64,000 bases of DNA from contig CAIZZF010000015.1 of the NCBI GenBank assembly GCA_903937385.1, forward strand, positions 186,001 through 250,000, read 5' to 3'. Below the pieces are notes generated by a model. That model worked only from the letters and a program-made list of their open reading frames with translations. It was not told the DNA's origin and did not search any database. Numbering within the stretch: the stretch's first letter is position 1; each line of letters begins with the position of its first letter. Origin of the DNA: an uncultured Holophagaceae bacterium. Its GTDB lineage: Bacteria; Acidobacteriota; Holophagae; Holophagales; Holophagaceae. The position numbers and the translations under genes are program-made. Below are positions 51,530-59,216 of the stretch, piece after piece.

Positions 51530-52941
51530 CGGCCGCCCTCCAGGGACAGCGTGGACTCGGCCTCGGCCATGGGATCCATGGGGATGCCCAGGGCCCGGAG
51601 CCGGTGCAGGAGGGTCGTGCGACGCATGCCCAGGCGGCGCGCGCTCTCGCTCTTGTTCCAGCCCGTGGCCTGGAGCGACTCGAGGATGAGGTGGCGCTCA
51701 AGGTCCGCCAGGAACTGCCCCAGGTCCTGGTTCTGGGAGAGACTCGGGAAGGCGACCGAGGGCAGCACGCCAGCGATGGAGGCCGGCAGATCCTGAAGCA
51801 GCAGGCGCTCGGGATCCGAGCCCAGGGCCATGGCCCGCTCCACCGCGTTCTCCAGCTCGCGCACATTGCCCGGCCAGCCATAGGCCTCCATGGCCTGCAG
51901 GGCCGTCGGCTCCACCTGCTTCAGGGGCAGCCCGAGCTCCCGGGCGAACTTCCGGGTGAAGTGCGCTACCAGCACCGGGATGTCTTGCGGGTGCTCGCGG
52001 AGCGGGTACAGCTGCACCGGGATCACGTTGAGCCGGTAGAAGAGGTCCTCCCGGAAGCGCTTCTGTTCTACCAGGGAGCCCAGATCCTCATTGGTCGCCG
52101 CCAGCAGCCGGAAGTCCGACTTCACCGTGCGCGTGGATCCCAGCGGCGTGAACTCCCGCTCCTGGATCACCCGCAGCAGCTTCACCTGCAGGCTCATGGG
52201 CATGGTGCCGATCTCGTCGAGGAAGAGGGTGCCACCCTCGGCCTGCTGGAACCGGCCCGGCCGGTCCGTGCGCGCATCGGTGTAGGCACCGCGCACATGG
52301 CCGAAGAGCTCGTCCTCCAGCAGCGTCTCGGGAATGGCGCCGCAGTGGATGGGCACGAAGGGCCCCTGGGCGCGCGGACTCCACTGATGGATGGCCCGGG
52401 CCGCCAGCTCCTTGCCGGTGCCCGAGGGACCGGTGATCAGCACCGTGGAGGGCGAGGGCGCCACCCGGCGAAGCAGGGACTGGAGGTTCTGCCAGGCCTC
52501 GGAGCGACCCACCATCTGGGGCCCGCTCAGCTTGCCCTGGATCTGCTCGCGCAGGCGCTTGTTCTCCTGGTTCAGCTGGGACTTCTCGATGGCGCGGAGC
52601 AGCGTGTGCTCCAGCTCCTCGGTGCGGAAGGGCTTGGGCACATAGTCATAGATGCCCATCTTCATGGCCTGCAGGGCTGTCTCCACCGACGTGGTGCCCG
52701 ACAGCACCACCACCACAGTGTCCGGCTTGGCGACCCCCTGACGGGCCAGTTCCAGGCCGCTCAGATCCGGCAGCATGAGGTCCACCACCGCCAGGTCGAA
52801 GTGCTCGGTGCGCAGGAACTGGGCAGCCCGCAGACCCGAGCCGGTGCCGACCACCTCGTGACCGTGCCGGGACAGCAGCGTGCCCACCACCTCAAGGATG
52901 GTGGGATCGTCATCCACCAGGAGAACCCGGGCTGTGAGCAT
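51526..52941 (-). CDS. Sigma-54-dependent response regulator (NtrC family)
   Basis: A 471-residue three-domain regulator: receiver domain with phospho-acceptor Asp54 (VVDLMLPD), AAA+ domain with Walker A GPSGTGKE (171-178) and Walker B GGTLFLDEIG (236-245), and a Fis-type HTH at the C-terminus (WNKSESARRLGMRRTTLLHRL). The sigma-54 contact loop reads GAYTDA (218-223) instead of GAFTGA. No histidine kinase is adjacent. The start is fixed by the receiver domain (MLTARVLLVDDD); the reading frame is open far upstream only because of GC bias. It is divergent from comEC. Confidence 0.9.
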   Translation of the reverse strand: MLTARVLLVDDDPTILEVVGTLLSRHGHEVVGTGSGLRAAQFLRTEHFDLAVVDLMLPDLSGLELARQGVAKPDTVVVVLSGTTSVETALQAMKMGIYDYVPKPFRTEELEHTLLRAIEKSQLNQENKRLREQIQGKLSGPQMVGRSEAWQNLQSLLRRVAPSPSTVLITGPSGTGKELAARAIHQWSPRAQGPFVPIHCGAIPETLLEDELFGHVRGAYTDARTDRPGRFQQAEGGTLFLDEIGTMPMSLQVKLLRVIQEREFTPLGSTRTVKSDFRLLAATNEDLGSLVEQKRFREDLFYRLNVIPVQLYPLREHPQDIPVLVAHFTRKFARELGLPLKQVEPTALQAMEAYGWPGNVRELENAVERAMALGSDPERLLLQDLPASIAGVLPSVAFPSLSQNQDLGQFLADLERHLILESLQATGWNKSESARRLGMRRTTLLHRLRALGIPMDPMAEAESTLSLEGGR

Positions 52942-53004
52942 GCCCCCAGGGTTCCAGTTCAACTCAAACCTGTCAAGAGTTGGACACTTTGGTAAACTTT
53001 GCCC

Positions 53005-55335
53005 ATGCTCTCCAGGTCCATCCTCTGGCAGCGCCTCTCTGGGGCTCCCCTCTGGCCCATGGCCTGGGCTCTGGCGGCGGCCTGCGCGGTGCCCTGGCTC
53101 ATTCCCGAGCGCTGGAGCGGCCAGATGGCGCCGCGCTGGGTGGCTCTGGGAGGCCTGGTTTGGGCACTCTCGCTGCCACTCCTCCTCCGTCGCCGCTGGC
53201 TCCTCGTGCCCCTGACCCTGAGCCTGGTGGGCAGCACCTTCCTGGGCCTGGCCCGGAAGGCCCAGTGGGAGACGAATCTGCCCACTGGCTTCCAGGCCCT
53301 GGAGGGCAGGATCGGCCTGCCCTGGACCCTGCAGGGGGAGCGACTGCGGAGCCAGCTGGACCTGACCGCGCCGCCCGCCCTGAAGGGCCTGTCGCTGCCC
53401 CTCACGGTGCCCGCGGCGGGCGAGCAGCCCCCGCCCGCCCCCGGCACCCCCATCCGGGTCCGCGCCGAGCTGCGCCCTGTCCAGCCCGCACCGGTCTTCC
53501 TGGCGGAGCGCCCCCTGTGGCGTGCCCGCAGCGACGAGGCCCCGCGCCGCCTCCACCTGGCCTCCGCCCAGCTGCTGGAGGCCACCGGACCCGCTGCGCC
53601 CAGCCCCCTGCTGCGCCTGCAGGCCTTCATCCGGCGCCGCTTTGATGCCCTGCCCCTGGGACCCACGGCCCGGGATCTGTGGGGGGCCCTGGCCCTGGGC
53701 ATTCCTCCGGCGGACGAAGCCCACTTCAGCGTCTTCGCGGAGAGCGGCACCATCCACATCCTGGTGGTCTCGGGCCTGCAGGTCACCCTGGTCCTGGTGG
53801 CCCTCGAGTCCCTGCTCCGCCGCCTGCGCCTGCGCGGTGCCGCCATCGGGGCCATGGCCGGAGGGCTGCTCTATGCCGCCCTGGTGGGCTTCTCCGCCCC
53901 GGTGTGGCGGGGGCTCTTCATGGGCTTTGCCTGGGCCATCGGGCGCGGCACGGGCTGGAAGCTGCCGCCGGTGGCGGGCCTGCACCTGGCCCTGGTGCTG
54001 TGGCTGCTGGGGCATCCGGCCGCCGGGGTGGAGCCCGGCTTCCTGCTGGCCTGGTGGGCCCTGCTGGGGCTGCTCTGGGGGGCTGAGCCTCTGGCGGGCC
54101 TGCTGGCCCCGCTGCTGGGTCGCCTGGCCCTGCCCCTGGCCCGCCTGGCCGCCCCCTGGCTCTCCACCCTGCCCCTCCTGGCCCTGCTGCACGGCGGCGC
54201 TCCCTGGTGGGGTGTCCTGGCCAACCTGCTGGTGCTGCCCCTCGTCGCCTTCCTCACCCCGGTCTGCCTCGCCCTGATCCTGCTGCCCCTGCCGAGGCTC
54301 ACCCAGGGTGCGGGCGCCCTCCTGGACTGGATGGGGAACCAGCTGGTCCCCGCCCTCACCGGGATCGCGCCGCTGGCCACTGGCATCCTCTGGCCCTGGC
54401 TGCTGCTGGCCCTCGGCTGGCTGGCCCTGGCCCACCTGCAGGGGCTCCTGCGGCGCACCCGGGCCCTGACCGTGGGCCTGGTGGCCTGTTCCCTGGGGCT
54501 GCTCGCCACCCGGGGCACGGGGCGGGCTCCTGCCACCCTCACGCTGGAGTCCGTGGACATCGGCCAGGGCGACGCCCTGCTGCTGCGGGTGCCCAGTGGC
54601 GAGGCCACCCTCATCGACACAGGGCCGGGGCCCTGGACGGGTCGCCGCCTGGCGCGGGTGCTCAGCCGCCGCGGCGTGCGCGAGCCGGTGCACCTGCTCC
54701 TGACCCACGCCCACGGGGACCATGCGGGCGGCTGGGCCACCCTCGCCCGGATCTGGCCCCTGGCCTCCACGAGCGCACCGGTCACCGCCGACGACGAGGA
54801 CCCCTGGGCACCCTACCGCCCCAGCGCTGGGAGCGAGCTGGCGGGGCTGCTACGCAACGATGCCTGGTCCCGCGGGCCGGCGGCCTTCAGCGTGCGCTGG
54901 CCCCCCGGCGCCCTCGCCCTGCCCGACGCCAACATGGTGTCCATCGTGCTGCGGGTGGCCTGGCAGGACCGGGAGCTCTGGCTCATGGGCGACGCCCTGG
55001 CCGTGCAGGAGCGGGACCTCCTGGACCTGGGGGAGCCTGGCCCTGGCCGCCACCGCCTGCTCAAGGCGGGCCACCACGGCAGCCGCAACGCCTCGGATCC
55101 TGTCTGGGTCGCGGCGCTCCAGCCCGAGCTGGTCATCATCCCGGCGGGCTACCGCAACCGCTTCGAGCACCCCCACGCCGAGACCCTGGAGACCTTCCGC
55201 CGCCACGGCCTGGCGCCCTGGATCACGGGGCCCGCCTGCGGAGTGCAGGTGGCGGCCGTGCCTGGCGGCTGGCGCATCCAGACCGGCGCGGGCAGTAACG
55301 CCTTCACGCCTCTCCGAACCAGCCCGCGGCCCTGA
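53005..55335 (+). CDS. comEC: ComEC/Rec2-type DNA uptake channel
   Basis: A 776-residue polytopic membrane protein. The N-terminus has two hydrophobic segments and an OB-like extracytoplasmic part. The central competence domain includes LWGALALGIPPADEAHFSVFAESGTIHILVVSGLQV, the ComEC signature. The C-terminal third is a metallo-beta-lactamase domain with the metal site LTHAHGDHAGGW. It forms the inner-membrane channel for single-stranded DNA in natural transformation. ATG 53005 is chosen; a TTG six bases upstream is possible. The 3' end overlaps the convergent nucleosidase gene by 32 bases. Confidence 0.9.
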   Translation: MLSRSILWQRLSGAPLWPMAWALAAACAVPWLIPERWSGQMAPRWVALGGLVWALSLPLLLRRRWLLVPLTLSLVGSTFLGLARKAQWETNLPTGFQALEGRIGLPWTLQGERLRSQLDLTAPPALKGLSLPLTVPAAGEQPPPAPGTPIRVRAELRPVQPAPVFLAERPLWRARSDEAPRRLHLASAQLLEATGPAAPSPLLRLQAFIRRRFDALPLGPTARDLWGALALGIPPADEAHFSVFAESGTIHILVVSGLQVTLVLVALESLLRRLRLRGAAIGAMAGGLLYAALVGFSAPVWRGLFMGFAWAIGRGTGWKLPPVAGLHLALVLWLLGHPAAGVEPGFLLAWWALLGLLWGAEPLAGLLAPLLGRLALPLARLAAPWLSTLPLLALLHGGAPWWGVLANLLVLPLVAFLTPVCLALILLPLPRLTQGAGALLDWMGNQLVPALTGIAPLATGILWPWLLLALGWLALAHLQGLLRRTRALTVGLVACSLGLLATRGTGRAPATLTLESVDIGQGDALLLRVPSGEATLIDTGPGPWTGRRLARVLSRRGVREPVHLLLTHAHGDHAGGWATLARIWPLASTSAPVTADDEDPWAPYRPSAGSELAGLLRNDAWSRGPAAFSVRWPPGALALPDANMVSIVLRVAWQDRELWLMGDALAVQERDLLDLGEPGPGRHRLLKAGHHGSRNASDPVWVAALQPELVIIPAGYRNRFEHPHAETLETFRRHGLAPWITGPACGVQVAAVPGGWRIQTGAGSNAFTPLRTSPRP

Positions 55336-55885
55336 GGGCCGCCACCAGCAGCTGGCTGCCCCGGGCGTGGTTGGCCTGCCACTGGGCCGCGGCGGCGGGT
55401 CCCACGTCGTTTACCACCACCAGCGCCCCGCCGCAGGGCACGCCCGCGGCGTGGCAGGCGGCGAAGACCCCCGTCAGCTCAAGGTGCTCCGCGGGCGCCA
55501 CCGTGCCCAGCAGGGCCACGCCCTCCAGGCTCGAGGTGATGGCCGGGGGCACCGCCACGGCCCGCGCAGGCCAGGGACCGCCCAGGGTCGCGGCCCAGCG
55601 GGTCGCTTCGAGACCTGGCCGGTAGGCGCCGCCGCGGAGTTCCTCCACGGAAGTGGCGATCGCTTCGCTTGCCCAGAGGCACTCGAAGAGCGCCAGCCGC
55701 TCGTCGTAGCGGCCGCAGGTGCCCAGGAAGAGCACCGCCTCGGGCCGCTGCTCGGCCAGCAGCCGCGCGGTCGTCGCCGCGGCTGTCACCGCTCCGATGC
55801 CCACGGTGGCCACGGTCCAGCCCGCGGGGCGCGCGGTGGCGAGGGGCCCGAGCTCGGGGGCGAAGGCGGACAGGAGGAGGCGCAT
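55304..55885 (-). CDS. Nucleosidase of the MTA/SAH-futalosine hydrolase family
   Basis: A 193-residue purine nucleosidase-type protein: VATVGIGAVTAAATTA and LGTCGRYDERL are the phosphorylase-fold glycine motifs, ELTGVFAACHAAGVPCGGALVVVNDVG is the C-terminal region with the active-site Asp (VNDVG). The closest named family is futalosine hydrolase (MqnB) of the menaquinone pathway, but MTA/SAH nucleosidase cannot be excluded. It belongs to a minus-strand operon behind ettA. Confidence 0.7.
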   Translation of the reverse strand: MRLLLSAFAPELGPLATARPAGWTVATVGIGAVTAAATTARLLAEQRPEAVLFLGTCGRYDERLALFECLWASEAIATSVEELRGGAYRPGLEATRWAATLGGPWPARAVAVPPAITSSLEGVALLGTVAPAEHLELTGVFAACHAAGVPCGGALVVVNDVGPAAAAQWQANHARGSQLLVAALRAAGWFGEA

Positions 55886-55894
55886 GGGGAGATT

Positions 55895-56755
55895 CTACGC
55901 GAGATGCTGCAGCGCCCAGGCGGCGACGGGGAGGGAGAGGCCGTTGCCCAGCAGGCGGTAGCGGACCTCCAGAGACAGTATCTCGGGAAAGCGGAACCCT
56001 TCGGGCAGGCCCAGCAGGCGCGCCACCTCCGAGGGCGAGAACCGGCGCACGCCGCGCGCCGTGCGCAGGAAGGAGCCGCTGCCCACATAGCGCCGTCCGT
56101 AGCCGCCGATGAAGCACGCCGACCGGCAGTCCCCGGCCTCGACGAGATCCAAGCCGTCGTAGTGGCGAGCCAGCACCTCCGGCGGCAGGTAGAGGCGCTC
56201 GTCCTCCTCCGCATCCAGGAACTCCGCCACGATGCGCGGCGCCAAGACCGGCAGCGGCAGGGCCTGCAGCGGCTGTCGGGAGGCCACCACATAGACCCGG
56301 GGCCGCTGGTTGGGCCAGGGAAACTGGCTGGGGCAGGCCTGCAGGTCCAGCTGGTGCATCCCGTGGGAGCGGATCCGCTCCGAGAGCAGTGCATGGGCGT
56401 CGGAGCCCAGGAAGCCGGTCACGTTCTCCAGCACCAGGTGGTCCGGCGGCGCCTCGCGGAACACCTCCATGAGGTGGCGGAAGGCCCGCGAGCGGCGGTC
56501 CTCCAGGCCCTGGTGGTTTCCCATGCGGCAGAAAGGCTGGCAGGGCGGGCTCAGCAGCCAGGTGTCGGCGCCGTGGGCGGCCAGCGCCGCCAGCGGCACA
56601 GCAGCCAGCTCCTGGGGCCGCGGGAGCTCGCCGTGGTTCAGCAGGTAGGTGGCGTTGGCGGCCTCGCTCACGTCATAGGCCGCCAGCACCTGACCGCGGT
56701 CCCCGAGGGCGCAGCGCCAGCCGCCCACGCCCGAGAACAGCTCGAGCACGCGCAT
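55895..56755 (-). CDS. Dnmt2-type (TRDMT1-like) cytosine-5 methyltransferase
   Basis: A 286-residue C5-methyltransferase. Motif I is RVLELFSGVGGWR, motif IV PPCQPFCRMGN with catalytic Cys72, motif VI ENVTGF (110-115) and motif X RYRLLGNGLSLPV. ACFIGGYGRRYVGSGSFL (about 213-230) corresponds to the Dnmt2-specific CFT signature region (usually CFTKGYG). Dnmt2 enzymes methylate C38 of tRNA-Asp rather than DNA. No restriction endonuclease lies nearby, which supports a tRNA role. ATG 56755 overlaps the preceding stop. Confidence 0.8.
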   Translation of the reverse strand: MRVLELFSGVGGWRCALGDRGQVLAAYDVSEAANATYLLNHGELPRPQELAAVPLAALAAHGADTWLLSPPCQPFCRMGNHQGLEDRRSRAFRHLMEVFREAPPDHLVLENVTGFLGSDAHALLSERIRSHGMHQLDLQACPSQFPWPNQRPRVYVVASRQPLQALPLPVLAPRIVAEFLDAEEDERLYLPPEVLARHYDGLDLVEAGDCRSACFIGGYGRRYVGSGSFLRTARGVRRFSPSEVARLLGLPEGFRFPEILSLEVRYRLLGNGLSLPVAAWALQHLA

Positions 56756-57372
56756 CAGCAGCCGCAGCCGCTGCCACAGCCTCCGCAGGCGGCCTGGAGG
56801 GTGGTGGCCTTGGCCAGCCCCTGGCCCGCGACAAAGAGCCGGAGCGCCAGCGCCAGCGCCGTCAGCGCATCGGCCCAGGGCACCCATAGGCCCACCAGGG
56901 TACCCGCCGCCAGCAGCGCCGCCAGCTCCAGCAGGACCCGGGTCCTCGCGGCATCGAGCTCCAGCGCGGGATGCAGGGCCGCCAACCCGCGCTTGGCGTT
57001 CCAGAGGAACTCCGGCACCACCAGCGCCGCCAGGGCCAGCCCCCGTGTGATCGCATCCGCGGAGGGCAGCCATTCGCCGCGCAACGCCAGCAGCCCTGCG
57101 CCAGCCAGCCCCAGGGCCAGGAGGCGCAGCAGGTGGGCGGTGGCCCGCAGGGTCACCCGGTCCCGCTCGAGGCCGTCATTCCCGAGACCGCCTCCGATGC
57201 GGGCGCCCAGGCTGAGCGCCGGTGCGACCTGCAGGAGGCAGGCCAGACCGAACCCCCCGAAGGCGACGGTGCTCTGAGCCCAGCCCAGCCAAAGCGCGGC
57301 GCCCCCCAGGAGCACTCCCGTCAGCGCCGTCACCTGCGTGAGGCGGAGGGACCGGGAGAGGTCCGCGGTCAT
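56755..57372 (-). CDS. CDF-like membrane protein with Cys-rich tail
   Basis: A 205-residue protein with about five or six hydrophobic helices in the layout of a cation diffusion facilitator membrane domain. HPALELDAARTRVLLELAALLAAG resembles the CDF TM5 region (H...D), but the TM2 metal site is replaced by GLERD and there is no cytoplasmic domain. It ends in a Cys/Gly tail (CGGCGSGCGC). It may be a degenerate transporter or a metal-binding membrane protein. It is coupled on both sides: its start overlaps the ettA stop. Confidence 0.6.
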   Translation of the reverse strand: MTADLSRSLRLTQVTALTGVLLGGAALWLGWAQSTVAFGGFGLACLLQVAPALSLGARIGGGLGNDGLERDRVTLRATAHLLRLLALGLAGAGLLALRGEWLPSADAITRGLALAALVVPEFLWNAKRGLAALHPALELDAARTRVLLELAALLAAGTLVGLWVPWADALTALALALRLFVAGQGLAKATTLQAACGGCGSGCGC

Positions 57373-59066
57373 CGGGTGAGCTTCCGGTATTTAATGCGGT
57401 GCGGGTCGAAGGGCTTCAGGCCCAGGACGTCCTTGCGGTAGTCCTCGTACTGGCTGTAGTTTCCGTCGAAGAACTGCACCTGGGAATCGCCCTCGAAGGC
57501 CAGGATGTGCGTGGCCAGGCGGTCCAGGAACCAGCGGTCGTGACTCACCAGCACAGCGCTGCCGGCGAAGGCCTCGATGGCTTCCTCTAGGGCCCGCATG
57601 GTGTTCACGTCCAGGTCGTTGGTGGGCTCGTCGAAGAACAGCAGGTTGGCTTCGCTCTTCAGCGTGAGGGCCAGGTTCAGGCGGTTCTGCTGGCCGCCGC
57701 TCAGCTCGGAGATCTTCTTCTGCTGGGAGTCGCCAGAGAAGCCGAAGCGGCTCAGCCAGGCCCGGGCGTTGATGAGCTTGCCGCCCAGCTCGATCTGCTC
57801 GTAGCCGCCGCTGACGGCCTCGAAGACACTCTTGTCGAGCTTCAGGTTCGAGCGGAGCTGATCCACGTAGGCCATGCGCACGGTCTCGCCAATGCGGATG
57901 GTGCCCGCGTCCGGACCCTCCTGGCCCGTGAGCAGGCGCAGCAGCGTGGACTTGCCAGCACCGTTGGGGCCAATGACCCCGAGGATGCCACCGCGGGGAA
58001 TGGCGAAGGTCAGGTTCTCGAAGAGCACCCGGTCCCCGTAGGCCTTGCTGACGCCGTTCAGCTCCGCCACGAGGTCGCCCAGGCGCGGGCCGCTGGGAAT
58101 GTAGATCTCCAGCTCCTGCTCCTTCTGCCGACCTTCCTCCCCGGCCAGGCTCTCGAAGTTGGCGATGCGGGCCTTGCTCTTGGTGTGCTGACCCTTGGGC
58201 GACATCCGGATCCACTCCAGCTCGCGCTCTAGGGTCTTCTGGCGTCGCTGGTCGGACTTCTCCTCCCGCGCCAGGCGGCCCTGCTTCTGCTCCAGCCAGC
58301 TCGAGTAGTTGCCCTTCCAGGGGATGCCCTCGCCCCGATCCAGCTCGAGGATCCACTCGGCGACGTGGTCCAGGAAGTAGCGGTCATGGGTGACGGCGAT
58401 GACCGTGCCCTTGTAGTCCTGGAGGTGCTTCTCCAGCCAGGCGACGGTCTCGGCATCCAGGTGGTTCGTGGGCTCGTCCAGCAGCAGAATGTCCGGCTGC
58501 TGGAGCAGGAGCCGGCACAGGGCCACGCGGCGTCGCTCGCCGCCGGAGAGCACGCCAATCTTGGTATCGGGATCGGGGCAGCGCAGGGCGTCCATGGCCT
58601 GGTCCAGCCGCGAGTCCAGGTCCCAGCAGTCGTGGGCGTCGATCTTCTCCTGGAGCTCGCCCTGCTTGGCCAGCAGGGCATCCATGTCGGCGTCGGGGTC
58701 CGCGAACTGCTCGCTGATGGCGTTGTAGGCCTTGAGCCAGCCCACCTGCTCGGCGGCGCCCTCCTCCACGATCTCCAGCACGGTCTTGTCGGGGTCGAGC
58801 TGGGGCTCCTGGTCGAGGATGCCCGTGGTGTAGCCCTTGCTGAGCACGGCCTCGCCGTTGAAGTCCTGGTCCACGCCCGCCATGATCCGCAGCACGGTGC
58901 TCTTGCCGGAGCCGTTGAGACCCAGGACGCCGATCTTGGCGCCGTAGAAGTAGCTGAGGGAGATGTCCTTGATGACCGGCTTGTTGTTGTAGATCTTGCT
59001 GACCCGCATCATCGAGTAGATGATCTCGGGCTGCTCGGTGACCGGTCGGGAGGAAGGCTTCGCCAT
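57369..59066 (-). CDS. ettA: Energy-dependent translational throttle protein EttA (ABC-F)
   Basis: A 565-residue soluble protein with two ABC ATPase domains. Walker A sites are GLNGSGKST and GPNGAGKST, signatures LSGGERRRV and LSGGQQNRL, and Walker B LLLDEPTNHLD and LFFDEPTNDLD. The arm and linker sequences (HDCWDLDSRLDQAMDALRCP; RMSPKGQHTKSKARI) are those of EttA. It binds the ribosomal E site and gates elongation by the ADP/ATP ratio. No membrane domain. It heads a minus-strand operon of four genes. Confidence 0.95.
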   Translation of the reverse strand: MAKPSSRPVTEQPEIIYSMMRVSKIYNNKPVIKDISLSYFYGAKIGVLGLNGSGKSTVLRIMAGVDQDFNGEAVLSKGYTTGILDQEPQLDPDKTVLEIVEEGAAEQVGWLKAYNAISEQFADPDADMDALLAKQGELQEKIDAHDCWDLDSRLDQAMDALRCPDPDTKIGVLSGGERRRVALCRLLLQQPDILLLDEPTNHLDAETVAWLEKHLQDYKGTVIAVTHDRYFLDHVAEWILELDRGEGIPWKGNYSSWLEQKQGRLAREEKSDQRRQKTLERELEWIRMSPKGQHTKSKARIANFESLAGEEGRQKEQELEIYIPSGPRLGDLVAELNGVSKAYGDRVLFENLTFAIPRGGILGVIGPNGAGKSTLLRLLTGQEGPDAGTIRIGETVRMAYVDQLRSNLKLDKSVFEAVSGGYEQIELGGKLINARAWLSRFGFSGDSQQKKISELSGGQQNRLNLALTLKSEANLLFFDEPTNDLDVNTMRALEEAIEAFAGSAVLVSHDRWFLDRLATHILAFEGDSQVQFFDGNYSQYEDYRKDVLGLKPFDPHRIKYRKLTR

Positions 59067-59169
59067 GTGTTTTGCCCGAAAAGGGTGATTCTATCGCGCT
59101 TCCCCGTTTGGGTCGCCCATCCAACGAGTTGTGCGGCATGGTGGCCGCAGCCTGCAGGCTGACAAGCCC

Positions 59170-59200
59170 AGGCCCCGGCTGCCGGAGCAGCGCGGGGCCT
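59170..59200 (-). terminator. Hairpin after ppdK
   Basis: AGGCCCC/GGGGCCT outer stem with an inner GCTGC/GCAGC stem closed by a four-base loop (TCCG on the minus strand, a stable UNCG-type tetraloop). It lies 16 bases beyond the ppdK stop. There is no T run. Confidence 0.5.
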
Positions 59201-59216
59201 GGTGCCGGGGTGGAGC

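Noticed and set aside
51526-54723. A 1065-residue ORF covering the response regulator and most of comEC on the minus strand
   Set aside because: Only residues after the receiver-domain methionine (52941) are regulator-like. The upstream extension is a low-complexity Gln/Gly/Arg shadow of comEC caused by GC bias.
54722-57277. An 851-residue plus-strand ORF opposite comEC's end, the nucleosidase and the methyltransferase
   Set aside because: Low-complexity composition, no motifs, and the three genes it overlaps have clear family signatures.
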